Part shown: positions 32,295 through 42,976 of the stretch, in pieces
Numbering within the stretch: the first letter of the stretch is position 1
Layout of the letters: each line of letters opens with the position of its first letter
DNA from: Arachnopeziza araneosa
Lineage: Eukaryota > Ascomycota > Leotiomycetes > Helotiales > Arachnopezizaceae
Length of the DNA stretch: 64,000 bases
Reading direction: 5' to 3'
Assembly (NCBI GenBank): GCA_003988855.1
Contig: QYAI01000024.1
Coordinates: 540,608 to 604,607 of the forward strand
Made by a program: the position numbers and the translations under genes
Notes under the pieces: generated by a model
Seen by the model: only the letters and a program-made list of their open reading frames with translations
Told to the model about the DNA's origin: nothing
Databases searched by the model: none

Positions 32295-34325
32295 ATGCCT
32301 CAACGACTGCCTCGAAATCCATTTGCTAGCTCTCCCAACACTGCGGTCAATACTCAAGGCGATAGACCTCGAAGGCCTTCGACTTCGAAGGCCAACAGAT
32401 TGACTCAATTCTTCTCTTCCTCACCGAAGAGCAAGGAGCAGCAATCTGCGCAGGCAGCCCTGCTTCAAGCAGTAGCAGCACAACAGCAACACTTGCTCAA
32501 TAATCCATCTCCATCCATCACCGCGCCTTCCTTGTCATTGCCTACAATTTCACTATCTACCGCCAAAGCAGGTGAAGCTAACATGGACGAACCGCCTACG
32601 ACACTTTTCCAGCCACCTTCAGTTGCGGAAGCAAAACGTCAAGCAAGAATTGATGCACAATTTGGCCCTATTTCACACCCTAGCCACAGATATGTGAGCA
32701 AACATAATGGTGGTTCGCTTCCAGAGCCCATCATGGATGAACCACCTTACTACTACCTCTTGACCACCTATATTTCATACCTCATCCTAATCATCTTCGG
32801 CCACGTTAGAGATTTCTTTGGAAAGCGCTTTAGACCTGCTCATTATAGACAACTTATGCCTGCCAATGGCTACGCTGCTTTAAATAGCGACTTCGACAAT
32901 TTCTATGTTAGAAGGTTGAAACTAAGAATTAATGATTGTTTTGCTCGCCCAATAACCGGAGTTCCTGGCCGTTATATCACATTGATGGACCGCACAACAA
33001 ACGATTTCAATGAGCATTTCCAATTCACAGGTACATACACAGAAACACTTAACATGAGCTCATACAACTACCTTGGATTTGCCCAATCCGAGGGTCCATG
33101 CGCGGATGCCGTTGAAGAGACGATCAAAAAGTATGGACCTAGCGCTGCAAGCCCGTTCGCAGATACCGGAACTTCGGACCTTGCTATAGAAGTCGAGAAC
33201 GCAGTTGCAAAGTTTGTTGGGATGCCATCAGCCATGATCTTCTCCATGGGATTCGCCACGAACGCCACTTCGTTTCCAGCCCTAGTTGGTAAAGGCAGTC
33301 TTATTCTCTCTGATGAGCTGAATCATGCTTCTATCCGTGTTGGCGCCCGTTCTTCTGGAGCTATGATTGCATCCTTCAAACACAACGATATGGAAGATTT
33401 GGAGCAGAAACTTCGAGAATTCATCTCTCAGGGACAACCCCGAACTCATCGACCGTGGAAGAGAATTTTGGTTGCTGTTGAAGGCTTATACTCCATGGAA
33501 GGAACTTTTGTAAATCTCCCTGGTATCTTAGAGCTGAAGAAGCGCTATAAGTTCTACCTGTTTGTCGATGAAGCCCACTCGATCGGTGCCATTGGTCCCC
33601 GAGGTCGTGGTGTATGCGATTATTTCAACGTTGACCCAACTGAAGTCGATATTCTTATGGGTACTTTGACCAAGTCTTTTGGTGCAAATGGAGGCTATAT
33701 CGCAGGTCCTAAGCATGTTATTGACAAACTCCGGGCCACTAACGCTGCAACTCTTTATGGCGAATCACCCACTCCTCCCGTCTTGATGCAAATTTTGTCC
33801 GCTCTCAAAATCATCGCCGGCGAATCTGTACCTGGTCAAGGAGAAGAGCGTCTTCAACGTATTGCTTTTAATTCCCGTTACCTCCGCCTCGGATTGAAGC
33901 GTCTTGGGTTTATTGTCTATGGCCATGATGACTCTCCTATCGTTCCAGTCATGCTGTACAATCCGGCCAAGATGCCCGCTTTCTCCCATGAGATGTCTCG
34001 TCGGAAAATCTCTGTGGTCATTGTCGGTTATCCAGCCACTCCTCTCATCTCATCTCGTGTTCGTTTCTGCGTCTCGGCGGCCCACAATAAAGATGATATG
34101 GACCGTCTCCTTGCTGCTTGTGACGAAATCGGAGATGTTCTTCAACTCAAGTTCTCAACTGGCATCGCTGGTGGTGCTGAAAATTTGCCGGATGGAGTGA
34201 CGCCGGAGATGGAGAAGGAGTGGCAGAAGGCCAACGGACTACAGGGCGTCGTGACGCCTCCCAGATGGGGTTTGAGGGAGGTTATCGCCAACGGAGCGGC
34301 AGATGTCAAGAATCCACTCCGCTGA
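32295..34325 (+). CDS. LCB2: Serine palmitoyltransferase subunit 2
   Basis: Single exon, 676 aa. Lcb2 is the catalytic, PLP-binding subunit that, with Lcb1 in the ER membrane, condenses L-serine with palmitoyl-CoA to 3-ketodihydrosphingosine, the first step of sphingolipid synthesis. A disordered N-terminus (about 1-140) is followed by a membrane segment (YYYLLTTYISYLILIIFGHV) and the alpha-oxoamine synthase domain. The cofactor Lys460 is in the signature GTLTKSFGANGGYIAG. Other landmarks are NYLGFAQSEGPC, DELNHASIRVGAR and FVDEAHSIGAIGPRGRG. Length is longer than yeast Lcb2 (561 aa) because of the N-terminal extension, usual for filamentous fungi. The start codon lies in context CACAATGCC. 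Confidence 0.97.
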   Translation: MPQRLPRNPFASSPNTAVNTQGDRPRRPSTSKANRLTQFFSSSPKSKEQQSAQAALLQAVAAQQQHLLNNPSPSITAPSLSLPTISLSTAKAGEANMDEPPTTLFQPPSVAEAKRQARIDAQFGPISHPSHRYVSKHNGGSLPEPIMDEPPYYYLLTTYISYLILIIFGHVRDFFGKRFRPAHYRQLMPANGYAALNSDFDNFYVRRLKLRINDCFARPITGVPGRYITLMDRTTNDFNEHFQFTGTYTETLNMSSYNYLGFAQSEGPCADAVEETIKKYGPSAASPFADTGTSDLAIEVENAVAKFVGMPSAMIFSMGFATNATSFPALVGKGSLILSDELNHASIRVGARSSGAMIASFKHNDMEDLEQKLREFISQGQPRTHRPWKRILVAVEGLYSMEGTFVNLPGILELKKRYKFYLFVDEAHSIGAIGPRGRGVCDYFNVDPTEVDILMGTLTKSFGANGGYIAGPKHVIDKLRATNAATLYGESPTPPVLMQILSALKIIAGESVPGQGEERLQRIAFNSRYLRLGLKRLGFIVYGHDDSPIVPVMLYNPAKMPAFSHEMSRRKISVVIVGYPATPLISSRVRFCVSAAHNKDDMDRLLAACDEIGDVLQLKFSTGIAGGAENLPDGVTPEMEKEWQKANGLQGVVTPPRWGLREVIANGAADVKNPLR

Positions 34326-34513
34326 TCGCCCGTGGTGGTCTGAAACCTCAGACCCCTGTCTCCCAACCTAATTTTTTGGTTGAAGAGATCACTCTTGTAC
34401 ATATATCTTCGACGACACGCACACCGATCGTTTGTGCTTTTTACCTATAATTCTTCGTCCAAGCGACACCATACCCTTCTTTGCATAGTCGCCTTTATTT
34501 TACTAGGGTCACC

Positions 34514-34534
34514 CCGAGGTTAGAATGACCTCGG
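34514..34534 (+). repeat. 7-bp inverted repeat in the LCB2 3' region
   Basis: CCGAGGT and ACCTCGG are separated by TAGAATG, about 190 nt after the LCB2 stop. It could be a 3' UTR stem-loop or a chance palindrome. No function is claimed. Confidence 0.5.
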
Positions 34535-37500
34535 ATAGGAGGAATGGGTGGAGTTAATATACTACGGTACCTCACTCGCTTGAAACCGATTGTTTACTTG
34601 ACTTGGGTTTTTGTGTGAGCTGGAAACGAGGTTGCTTTACATAATGTCTTTAATATTGAGGATCGGTGGTGAGGAGTGGATGTTTGGAGTCGCTGCAGAT
34701 AGGTATAGCGAACTGGAATGTGTGGGTAGCTGGGATCGAACTGGATGAGTCGATGATGGGTATGAAAGGAAGTTGTAGATAGACATGATGTTTAGAGGAG
34801 AACAGGGAAGCCAAGAGAGAATTAATGAGAACTGGATTTCTCTTGTGAATAGATTGAGATTCCATCGAGTTGTGAATAGTGCCGCCTCTCTGCACACTTG
34901 AATTACATTTACAGAGAAGTGTTGTATGTCATTATACTTTGAGTCTTCGATGTTAGACCACATGACCAATTTCCAGAGCAAGGACCAAGGGTGAGAATAC
35001 ATCTACTCCTCACGTACAGACAGCGGTACGACCCCCCTCCGCCACGCAGACCAGAACTCGTCTAGCCATCAACACCGGACCACGGGTGCAATAACCCGTC
35101 CGACCAGACGTTGCGACGAGGAGGATCGCAGTTCTTGCCATGGCGAGCGCTGAGAAGCGGCAGGCGCTTGCTGCGCTGTGCATCGTGGACGAGGTGGTGA
35201 GTACGGAGGGGAGGTGGAGAATGATGGAGTGGTGAGTGCTGAGAGACATCCATCGTTCGCTTGTCCTCGGGAGGGCTCGTGGCTTGGTCCGCTCTAGGTA
35301 GCTGCTGGGGATAGATCGGAGGGACCAAGTTGGGATCGACGTCGATCCTGGTGTTGGGTGCAAGGCGCCTGTCAGAACTTTTCTTGTGATCAAAGTTGTT
35401 GCTAAGGGAATACAATAGAATACTTCGGTACCGTTAACCTCTTCTAGTTAGGCACTCTTGATGGGTTACTCTGCTATCATTCCTTCACTTTAGCTGACGA
35501 ATGCTGTCTTGAAAGTAGGATTAGACGGGATTGGGAGGGATCTTAGTAGAATTTCTCACCTGTTGATATATTCTTACGCTTACATGTAGAGTGCTAATTT
35601 AGAGAGGTCACAAGAAGCAAAAGCGACTGCCTGCAGCCTTGGACTCAAGACATATTCCATGCCTTAAGGTGTATTCTTTTATACGCCAACCATTTCAACA
35701 GGTATAATACACAAGATCCATATCATTTGATATACTCTAGCTCGATAGAAGTACCTTTCTTCGATTAGGTACGAGAGCTTACTAAATGTTTATGCAGTAA
35801 AACTACATTAGCTCCCTACGGCTACGATTTTATCCTGAATGACAGGCATAGACGATAATAGGGTAAACAGAAGCTTAATACTACCCTAAGAAGTCAGCAA
35901 CAGTCATTGATTAACAAGCAAGGTCAGGTCAAGATGTTGAAGCGGTGCGATGCGGGAAATCCGAGGTATCTGGTGACAAGGAATCACCGACTTGCGGCTC
36001 TAGAAGAGAAATTGGGTAAGAGAAACAAGTTCAAGTTATGGCGTTTCAGGACAATGGCCCAAATTCATGCCTAAATGCTTAGAGTCTATGATTCATTTCG
36101 TTCATGTATTCTCGCACCGTACTCGGCAACAGACAGAAATTCAAGAAGCGGAACACGGCACGATACGCCCACTAGGGCAGGGCCGTTGACCACGCGTACT
36201 AGTGAGCAACTCATATCTCGTTGCACAACATTAGATAGCTCTTGATGTCGTAGTCTTAGTATGACTAATGGGTCTCTGCTTGGAAAGTTGAATACTCGGC
36301 CCACTTCCCATGATTGTGGACAAACCACACTTCTTTGGCGCCTGTCACAACGATCGAGACCGTGGTGTAATATTCGTCAGCCTTACATTGTTGCCTGCGA
36401 GTTGGCCAGTCGATCAGCACCTCAGGGCCATTACCTCAGTTCACACTCTTCTTGCATGTGAACCAGGATATTGAACCCCATGGTGACCACTGGGATGGAT
36501 GCGGAAGGTGGTGACAGGAACATGGGCGGTCACCTGCGTGTTCAGAGCGCCGACGGATTGGCCATTCGTCCTCTGCAGCGGAGGATATCCACGAAGCTAT
36601 CAAAAAGGAAGCAGAAGCAAGAGTTGACTCTCCGAACACTGACACTATATCTGCTCGTGGAACGTCTGACACAACTACCCTTTAGTTGCTGTTTTGATGC
36701 AACGCCCCGAAGTTCTGATTCATATCTCTTGCTTGCCCGAGTATTGCGGTAAAACCCAAACATCAAGCAGAGAGATCGAGTATGAGTGTACTACGTTACT
36801 TATGCATGAGGCTACTGCAGCCACTGCAGCTGGGCGAGCTTGGTGGTGGCGAAGACTGTGGCCTCATAAGCGGGGCACAGCCATTAATGCTCCAATTCAA
36901 TATCAGACCAAACCAAGGGAACCAATGGCAGAAGACTGATAGCTTTGTTCCAAGCTCTCGGGATAGAATAACTCAATGGCTACTGAATGGCGACAAACGG
37001 AAAATGTTTCGCATGCTGTGCATATCTGTCTTGCAGTAAGTATGTTTAGACGAGTCAATGTTAAGGTCTGCGAGTCTGGCGGCAGATGGGCTGCTTCATT
37101 TCTTCCATCACCTGCAGGCAACAGCAGAATGAAGCTCGTCGATCTGCAAAAGCCAAAAGCCGCTACGGGATGCAGGTTTGCTGAGCAATGTAAAACTCTT
37201 CTCTTGCGCGTACGACAAAGACCACGGATGTTTACTCGGACGGGGCAACTCCCGCAGGGAGATAGCGCCCGGCTGTGCCTCATGCTGTGGCCGAGTTGTA
37301 TCGTGGCTTCGAGTGTCGAGAAACTTGATTTGTAAATAGGTTCCGAGAGAGAGGTGTGGCTCCACCCTCAGCTTCGAGCTCGGTGTGAGGATAAAAGGGT
37401 GTCTTGTGGTTTAGTTGGCCGGGCGTAGTGAGAAGGCTCTCTCGTTCGCATCGCTGGTTCGCAAATTGCCTTGCTCACTCAAGACGGGCGGAAGCCACGG

Positions 37501-37632
37501 AACGAGGCCTTTTCCATCATCAATCGTGTGCCCGGGAATCACAAGGATGCGATGAGAAGGGAGAGTGAAGGTTGTCCTGGTTTTGTTGTCGAGCTGAAGG
37601 CAAGGATGGGCCAGCGTCCCGCGTTGACACCG

Positions 37633-37680
37633 GATGGAGCAGAAGAGAGATGGAGCAGAAGAGAGATGGAGCAGAAGAAT
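37633..37680 (+). repeat. Three tandem copies of a 16-bp unit
   Basis: The unit GATGGAGCAGAAGAGA is present three times back to back, the last copy ending AAT instead of AGA. It is a young, nearly perfect minisatellite in intergenic DNA about 1 kb upstream of the proline-rich gene. Confidence 0.9.
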
Positions 37681-38560
37681 TGATGTCAATTTAGAACTCG
37701 TCGTCACCTGATGATCGGCTAGGCTGAACCTGGACAGGTTGACGTCTGCATCTGGCGCTTTCTCGCACGTTTCTTCTCCTTGTCTTGCCAAATTCGTCTT
37801 GGATTTTGATCGCATTCGTTCGCATACTAAGGACGTCCATTGTTGGTCGGCCCCCTGTGTCCCAAAGGGGAGGGAGAAGCAGCCTGCTGCATGAGCTGAA
37901 TGAATCATGATTCCTGGCTGGCCTGCAGCGATTTAGTGCTGATGGGAGTCCGCCCTGCCCTACAAGATGCTGGAATTGCCCTGTGATATAGGGTGTGATG
38001 GGGGAGGCTCAATCAGAGCAGCGCTGAATGGCTGCCTGTGGGCTGCACTGCCCCCATTGGTGCTCAGGGTCCCCATGACCCCGCAGCGCCTGGGCGATGG
38101 TGATGGTGATGGCGATGGCATTGCAAATCTTCACCGAACGTTGTTTGTTTGGCCTGCATCCTGATCCGACCGGTGCAAGAGATAAGGGAGACCGACGCTC
38201 TTTCTCCTTGTTGCGGGCTTGACATCTGCACGTCGTACTACTCGGCGAGCTTGGGATTCGTGGGCAGCATGCGCCCGCGGGTGTCAGCGTCTGTGTGAAC
38301 GAATCGAGACGACCCCGCAACGCCAAGTTCACGAATGTTCTGCTGCAGCGCTCCCTCTCTGCCAACAGCCACATTCTGCATGTCCCAGGGTGGGCAGTGA
38401 TCTTGTCTGTTCTTCAACAGCCGGCGCCCATCCACACCTACCTCCACCGGCTCATTTCCAAACACTACTGCCGCCTCACTTCTGGGAAAGAAGCAACGAC
38501 CAGCACTCCCAATCCGAGGCTCCTTCTCTTCATTTAACATTAATAGCCTCGCTTCCTTTC

Positions 38561-38584
38561 GCCCTCGCCCTCGCCCTCGCCCTC
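38561..38584 (+). repeat. (GCCCTC)4 hexanucleotide repeat
   Basis: Four exact GCCCTC units lie within the pyrimidine-rich leader of the proline-rich gene, 100 nt before its start codon. On the minus strand the run encodes Arg-Gly in an accidental frame. Confidence 0.9.
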
Positions 38585-38683
38585 TCCTCCATCTTCCTAA
38601 ATCCAAACCACGCCCTATCTCAAGAGACGAGAATCCTTGTTCAGTCATCCCTCTGATACCTCTATTCACTTGTCGTCAGAATC

Positions 38684-40621
38684 ATGTCTGCTCCAGGCCC
38701 GCCACCTCCACCTCCACCTCCTCAAATCCGACCCGGAGGCGGTCCTCCCCCGCCGCCCCCAGGTGCTCGCCCTCCTCAGGGCTTTCAACCAATGCGTCAG
38801 CAATCCACGAGAGTCCAAGACATCACACCTCCGAAGTTGATGGACGAAAAGGCTTGCCTCAAAGAGTTGACAACCTATGCAACATACACCTTGCGGAAAT
38901 GTGCTCCGGTCGACCCCAAGGCAAGGCCCACCTGGGCCAGGGCCGAGCTCACCGAGGAGAGGCTTCCTCAAAAGGAGATTGAGAAGGAGATCAAGAAACT
39001 TAACGAGAGGAGGGAAACGGTATCTGAGAAGCGGACGGTATCTGAGAAGCGGGCGGCATTGCAGCCGAATCAGCACGCCCAAATCACAGCTCTTCTTGAC
39101 AATCTTGCCACACAGGAAGTGGACAAAGCCTTCGACTGGTCGCTGATCCAAATTGACTCGGAAAAAAGAACCTTGAAGCTGAAGAATAGGAATGGAAAGA
39201 AGGAGGCGGGAAAGAGCGAGACCATCACAATGACAGTCTACGTCAAGAGAGCTCCCAGAGAGGACCTCAACCCCGTCATGGTCTACCAAAACATCGAAAG
39301 GATGAAAGCAGAGAGGATGAGACCTCCTCCACCACAGCCGCCGCCACCACAACATCCTGGTCCACCACCGCCAAAACCGGGACCACCGCCTCAGCAAATG
39401 GAACCACGTGTTCAGCACCATGTCATCAATATGAACAAAGACAGAAGCCGCCGAGGATCCAAAGCACCAAAGCCCTCTAGTAAAGGAAGGCGTGGTGGGC
39501 CCAAGTACCATAGCCACCCTGATGACTCGACTATCAGCACGGCGAGTTACGACTCGGATACGGCTTCCACTTCGTCAAGCGAAAGCGATTCCAATACCAG
39601 CGCGAGTTCTGGATCCAGAGGCCAAAGACGTCACAGCAAAGGCCCCCAACGCAGCCACTCGAGACATGATCCCAAACGCTATCATCTCAACTCGCCGACT
39701 AGTTCACCGCGGTCTCCAGATCACCAATTTAATGATGCAGATGCGTATGGAGGAGTCCCCTCCCAAAGACCTCATGCTCCTGAAGCTCCTCGAGCAGTCC
39801 CTGGTCTTGACCCCATCATCTCGGCATATCAAGCTGGAAAAGAAGATGCAATTGCTGAGCGTTACGGAATCAACGAGCGTAATCCTTCACAGCCATCTAT
39901 CCAGCCCGTCATCGTTGAACGGATCGGTGTATCGCGACCTCAAAATTTTATTTCATACACACGACCGATGCCTGAACGACGATACTCGGAACAAATTGGG
40001 CACCGCTATTCAGCCTCTCGTGAACCTCGATATTTTGATGGGAGGTACGTCGATGATTTGAGACGTCAGAGTGAATACGACGAGAGGGTACGAGATGCCG
40101 AAGAATATATGGATCGATTACCTTTGGAAAGATTGCATTTGGAGAGGGTCCCATTGGACAGAGTTCCTTTGGATAGAGTGCCATTGGACAGAGTGCCTTT
40201 GGACAGAGTGCCATTGGACAGAGTGCCATTGGACAGGGTTCCTCTGGATAGAGTGCCTTTGGACAAAGTGCCTTTGGACAAAGTGCCTTTGGATAGAGTG
40301 CCACTGGACCGTGTACCAATAGACCGTCTACCATTGGATCGTGGAGTTTATCGACGGGAGCCTCGAGTAGTTAATTACGACCACCGACCGTCAGACCCCA
40401 TATTGGAGTATGAGCGTCGGCCGTCTGACGCCAGAATGGAATACGAGCGCAGATTGTTCGATGCTAGAGGCGACTATGAAGTTCCAAAAGAGTTCGCGCC
40501 ACGTCGACCAAGCCCTTCTGGAAGGATGTTCAATAACGCACATCCTTTTTCTCCAACCATACCTCTACCACTACGACGGTCCTATCCTTCCAATTCTGCC
40601 TATAGTACAGCCTCATTTTGA
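38684..40621 (+). CDS. Proline-rich, largely disordered protein with VPLDR pentapeptide array
   Basis: Single exon, 645 aa. I do not recognise a named family. Residues 1-35 are poly-Pro (APGPPPPPPPP, GGPPPPPPGARPP), a typical SH3/WW/profilin ligand type. Residues about 50-200 look like a folded or helical module (KLMDEKACLKELTTYATYTL; FDWSLIQIDSEKRTLKL; ETITMTVYVKRAP) carrying a local duplication of VSEKR. A second Pro-rich stretch and a Ser/Asp-rich segment (TASYDSDTASTSSSESDSNT) follow. Near residues 479-553 there are 15 tandem pentapeptides of type VPLDR. The end is Arg/Asp/Tyr-rich and repetitive (DPILEYERRPSDARMEYERR). It may be a scaffold protein. The start was chosen at the first ATG after a CT-rich leader. 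Confidence 0.8.
   Translation: MSAPGPPPPPPPPQIRPGGGPPPPPPGARPPQGFQPMRQQSTRVQDITPPKLMDEKACLKELTTYATYTLRKCAPVDPKARPTWARAELTEERLPQKEIEKEIKKLNERRETVSEKRTVSEKRAALQPNQHAQITALLDNLATQEVDKAFDWSLIQIDSEKRTLKLKNRNGKKEAGKSETITMTVYVKRAPREDLNPVMVYQNIERMKAERMRPPPPQPPPPQHPGPPPPKPGPPPQQMEPRVQHHVINMNKDRSRRGSKAPKPSSKGRRGGPKYHSHPDDSTISTASYDSDTASTSSSESDSNTSASSGSRGQRRHSKGPQRSHSRHDPKRYHLNSPTSSPRSPDHQFNDADAYGGVPSQRPHAPEAPRAVPGLDPIISAYQAGKEDAIAERYGINERNPSQPSIQPVIVERIGVSRPQNFISYTRPMPERRYSEQIGHRYSASREPRYFDGRYVDDLRRQSEYDERVRDAEEYMDRLPLERLHLERVPLDRVPLDRVPLDRVPLDRVPLDRVPLDRVPLDRVPLDKVPLDKVPLDRVPLDRVPIDRLPLDRGVYRREPRVVNYDHRPSDPILEYERRPSDARMEYERRLFDARGDYEVPKEFAPRRPSPSGRMFNNAHPFSPTIPLPLRRSYPSNSAYSTASF
40118..40342 (+). repeat. 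15-bp coding minisatellite, 15 units
   Basis: Fifteen consecutive 15-bp units each encode one pentapeptide, consensus V-P-L-D-R. The first two are diverged (LPLER, LHLER), the central ones nearly identical (VPLDR or VPLDK), and the last two diverged (VPIDR, LPLDR). The unit length is a multiple of three, so copy-number changes stay in frame. Decay at both ends with a homogeneous centre is the usual mark of unequal exchange or slippage. All other frames also stay open across the array, creating false antisense frames. Confidence 0.95.
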
Positions 40622-41531
40622 GGCATCTGGCTCTTTCTTTCATTCTCCTCTAGAATGTGACCGCGAGGAGGAGGTTTAGTTCAAGGGAGTTGCTCTTGGC
40701 TGTTATGGTTGTATGTATTGATATATCTGCTGTCCCCGTTCAGCAACGCGTAAAGGGTCTGTCAATTGTATGTTGGTCAATTGTATTTTGATGGATATAC
40801 TTCAGCACACGGGTTGTGTCTGTTCGTTCAGGTCGAGGAGGATGATTTGGAAGGAACAAAGTAACATCGACGGACGATTAATGACTTTCATATATGTCCC
40901 TCAGATACCACTTGGATAAACAAAATTATCAAAAGAAAATTCCCTCATATAACTCTATATATAGTCCCAAGTGAAACCACGCAACTCGAGGAGTGGGAAA
41001 TGAGTTTATATGCTTGAGGCGTTTGATGGGGGCGTGGGATTCGAGGTAGTATCTTGCTGCACCTCTGCCCAAACAGCTCATTGATCGTCAAATCGAAGGC
41101 CGACATGCTGCAATTGGCTGTGTTAACTGTCCGAAACGACCATCTCTGCGCTGGCATTGGGGGCGGCGACCTCAATTTCCAAGATGCGCGGAGAGAGGCA
41201 AGAAAGTGCAAACTCTTGTACCAATCGCTGACCAGAGAGTGTTAACAGAGGTGAAAATGAGGAAAGGAGAAAAGGTTGTCCTTGTGCTTCGGGTTTGAAG
41301 ATTTTGCCGTCTCACGTGCAAGAGCGGTGACGCTGGTGGGGTCGTCTCAACCGGGCACTTGCGGGCTCACCCCACTAGACTGATTGTGTGGTGGTGGTGC
41401 AGAACGAAAGAAAGTTTCACAGCTCTTTTTCGCATCCTTCGCTCTCGCTCTTTTCTCTTCACATCCTTTAAAATCCTGCAGCTTGACTCCCCAATCTCTC
41501 GACCAGCTGTTCACCCAAACCGATCGCAACC
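40622..41531. other. Intergenic region upstream of TPI
   Basis: The proline-rich gene's 3' UTR occupies the first part. A CT-rich run (about 41405-41530) directly precedes the triosephosphate isomerase start and is probably its core promoter and leader. Nothing else was recognised in these 910 bases. Confidence 0.4.
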
Positions 41532-42522
41532 ATGCCTCGTCAATTCTTTGTGGGTGGGAACTTTAAGATGTCGGTACCCCGTATGTGATGTGCTTCTGGG
41601 AGAGCTTGCTGATCTGGATGGGCAATAGGAATGGCTCTGTTCAGGGCATCAAGAAGATTATTGGAGATTTGAATGAAGCCAAGCTAGATCCTAAAACTGG
41701 TCAGTCTTCCCCTATACTATTCTTCAACTTCAGCATGGCTATCTCGTAACCTTAAGCAAACCGTGACCACACTTCCTTGTTTGCTAAGAGTTATATTGTC
41801 CGTTAAACAAAATTGCTAATATTACACTCAACAGAGGTCGTCATCGCCCCGCCCTCCCTCTACCTCCTCCTAGCCCGCGAGCACCTCAAGCCTGGCCTTG
41901 AAGTCGCCGCACAGAACGTCTTCGACAAGCCCAACGGCGCCTTCACCGGCGAGATCTCCGTTGACCAACTCAAAGACTCCAACATCACCTGGACGCTGCT
42001 CGGTCACTCAGAGCGCCGCGTTATCCTACAAGAAGACGACCAATTCGTCGCCTCCAAGACCAAAGCCGCTCTCGATGGTGGCATTGGCGTTATCTTCTGC
42101 TGCGGAGAGAGCTTGGAACAGAGAGAGAGCGAGAAGACGATTGAGGTCGTGACATCGCAACTGAAGGCTGTCAAGGAGAAGGTCGCCGATTGGAGCAAGA
42201 TTGTCATTGCCTATGAGCCGATCTGGGCTATTGGAACCGGAAAGGTAGCCAGCACTGAGCAGGCTCAAGAAGTTCACGCCGCTATTCGAGGATGGTTGAA
42301 GAAGGAGGTCAGTGAAAAAGTGGCTGAGGAGACGAGAATCATCTATGGCGGAAGTGTGAGCGAGAAGAATTGTAAGGACCTGAGCAAGCAGCCAGATATT
42401 GATGGCTTCTTGGTTGGCGGTGCTTCGCTTAAGCCTGCTTGTAAGCATTCCTTTATTTCGCTTTTTAATGTGATAACTGCTAATGGGGCTTAGTTGCCGA
42501 TATTATCAACTCCCACCTATGA
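41532..42522 (+). CDS. TPI1: Triosephosphate isomerase
   Basis: Four exons: 41532-41569, 41629-41699, 41835-42440 and 42494-42522 (247 aa). The first donor is GTCGGT, chosen because it yields the invariant GGNFKMNG; the next plausible GTACCC donor would insert Ser. Exon 2 joins at DPKT|EVVIAPPS, and the last joins LKPA|FADIINSHL. The enzyme interconverts glyceraldehyde 3-phosphate and dihydroxyacetone phosphate in glycolysis and gluconeogenesis. Active-site residues are visible: Lys12 in NFKMNG, His in LLGHSERR and Glu in the signature AYEPIWAIGTG; the phosphate loop is IYGGSVSEKNC and LVGGASLK. Length matches the family (about 248 aa). The four-exon structure is typical of Pezizomycotina. 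Confidence 0.96.
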
Positions 42523-42727
42523 TTCGATATTCAATGGATTGGAAACAGGTATTCACAATTATAAATTGGGTCGTTCATTAAGGTATTAGATTGTCCACCT
42601 AAAATCCTTGACCAGTTGAGTAACAACGTTATGAATACGTTCTTACTCCATCATACTTTATCCTTCTTGTGAAATTTCTTGCTATTTTACTTCTCTCTTC
42701 GTCATTCGATTATACATAAAACCCACA

Positions 42728-42976
42728 ATGATACGGACCCTGATCCTGACGCTCGAACTCCTCAGCCACTCCATCCAGCTCAAACTCCAAAATCCAGCCT
42801 TTCGAACTCTTCTGATTGGTCTCGCACTTGGTCTATGGACCTTCCTATCTGTGATCGAACTTACCATTATGCTACTCTTTAGTGTCGTGAAAATGTTTAT
42901 CCTCGTGTTTGCAGCGTGCTTGGTCGCTAAGGTACTGTTGGACTGGCTGGAGGCGGTAGGATGGTTGAGGAGATAG
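42728..42976 (+). CDS. Small predicted membrane protein
   Basis: An 82-aa frame lies 205 nt after the TPI stop, starting in context CACAATGAT. I do not recognise it. It has an amphipathic N-terminus followed by two adjacent hydrophobic segments, about residues 25-45 (from FRTLLIGLALGLWTF) and 48-70 (IMLLFSVVKMFILVFAACLV), ending WLEAVGWLRR. Composition is coherent for a small two-span membrane protein, and the frame is not antisense to another gene. It could instead be a chance frame in the TPI 3' region; conservation would decide. Confidence 0.4.
   Translation: MIRTLILTLELLSHSIQLKLQNPAFRTLLIGLALGLWTFLSVIELTIMLLFSVVKMFILVFAACLVAKVLLDWLEAVGWLRR

Larger units (their letters stand above)
34326..38683. 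other. 4.3-kb gene-free stretch
   Basis: No frame in this interval has recognisable domains or credible splice structure. Overlapping antisense frames at 35010-35415 share one GC-rich patch and look accidental. 34550-36000 is AT-rich with scattered TA-rich patches, and 37900-38680 is CT-rich leader for the proline-rich gene. Short tandem repeats lie at 37633-37680 and 38561-38584. No terminal inverted repeats, tRNA or rRNA sequence was recognised. Confidence 0.45.

Noticed and set aside
35010..35415. Minus-strand frames of 117 and 127 codons
   Set aside because: Two frames overlap in the same strand and neither shows a domain or splice structure; likely chance in a GC-rich patch.
39948..40334. 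Minus- and plus-strand frames through the pentapeptide array
   Set aside because: A 15-bp repeat without stops keeps every frame open, so these are by-products.
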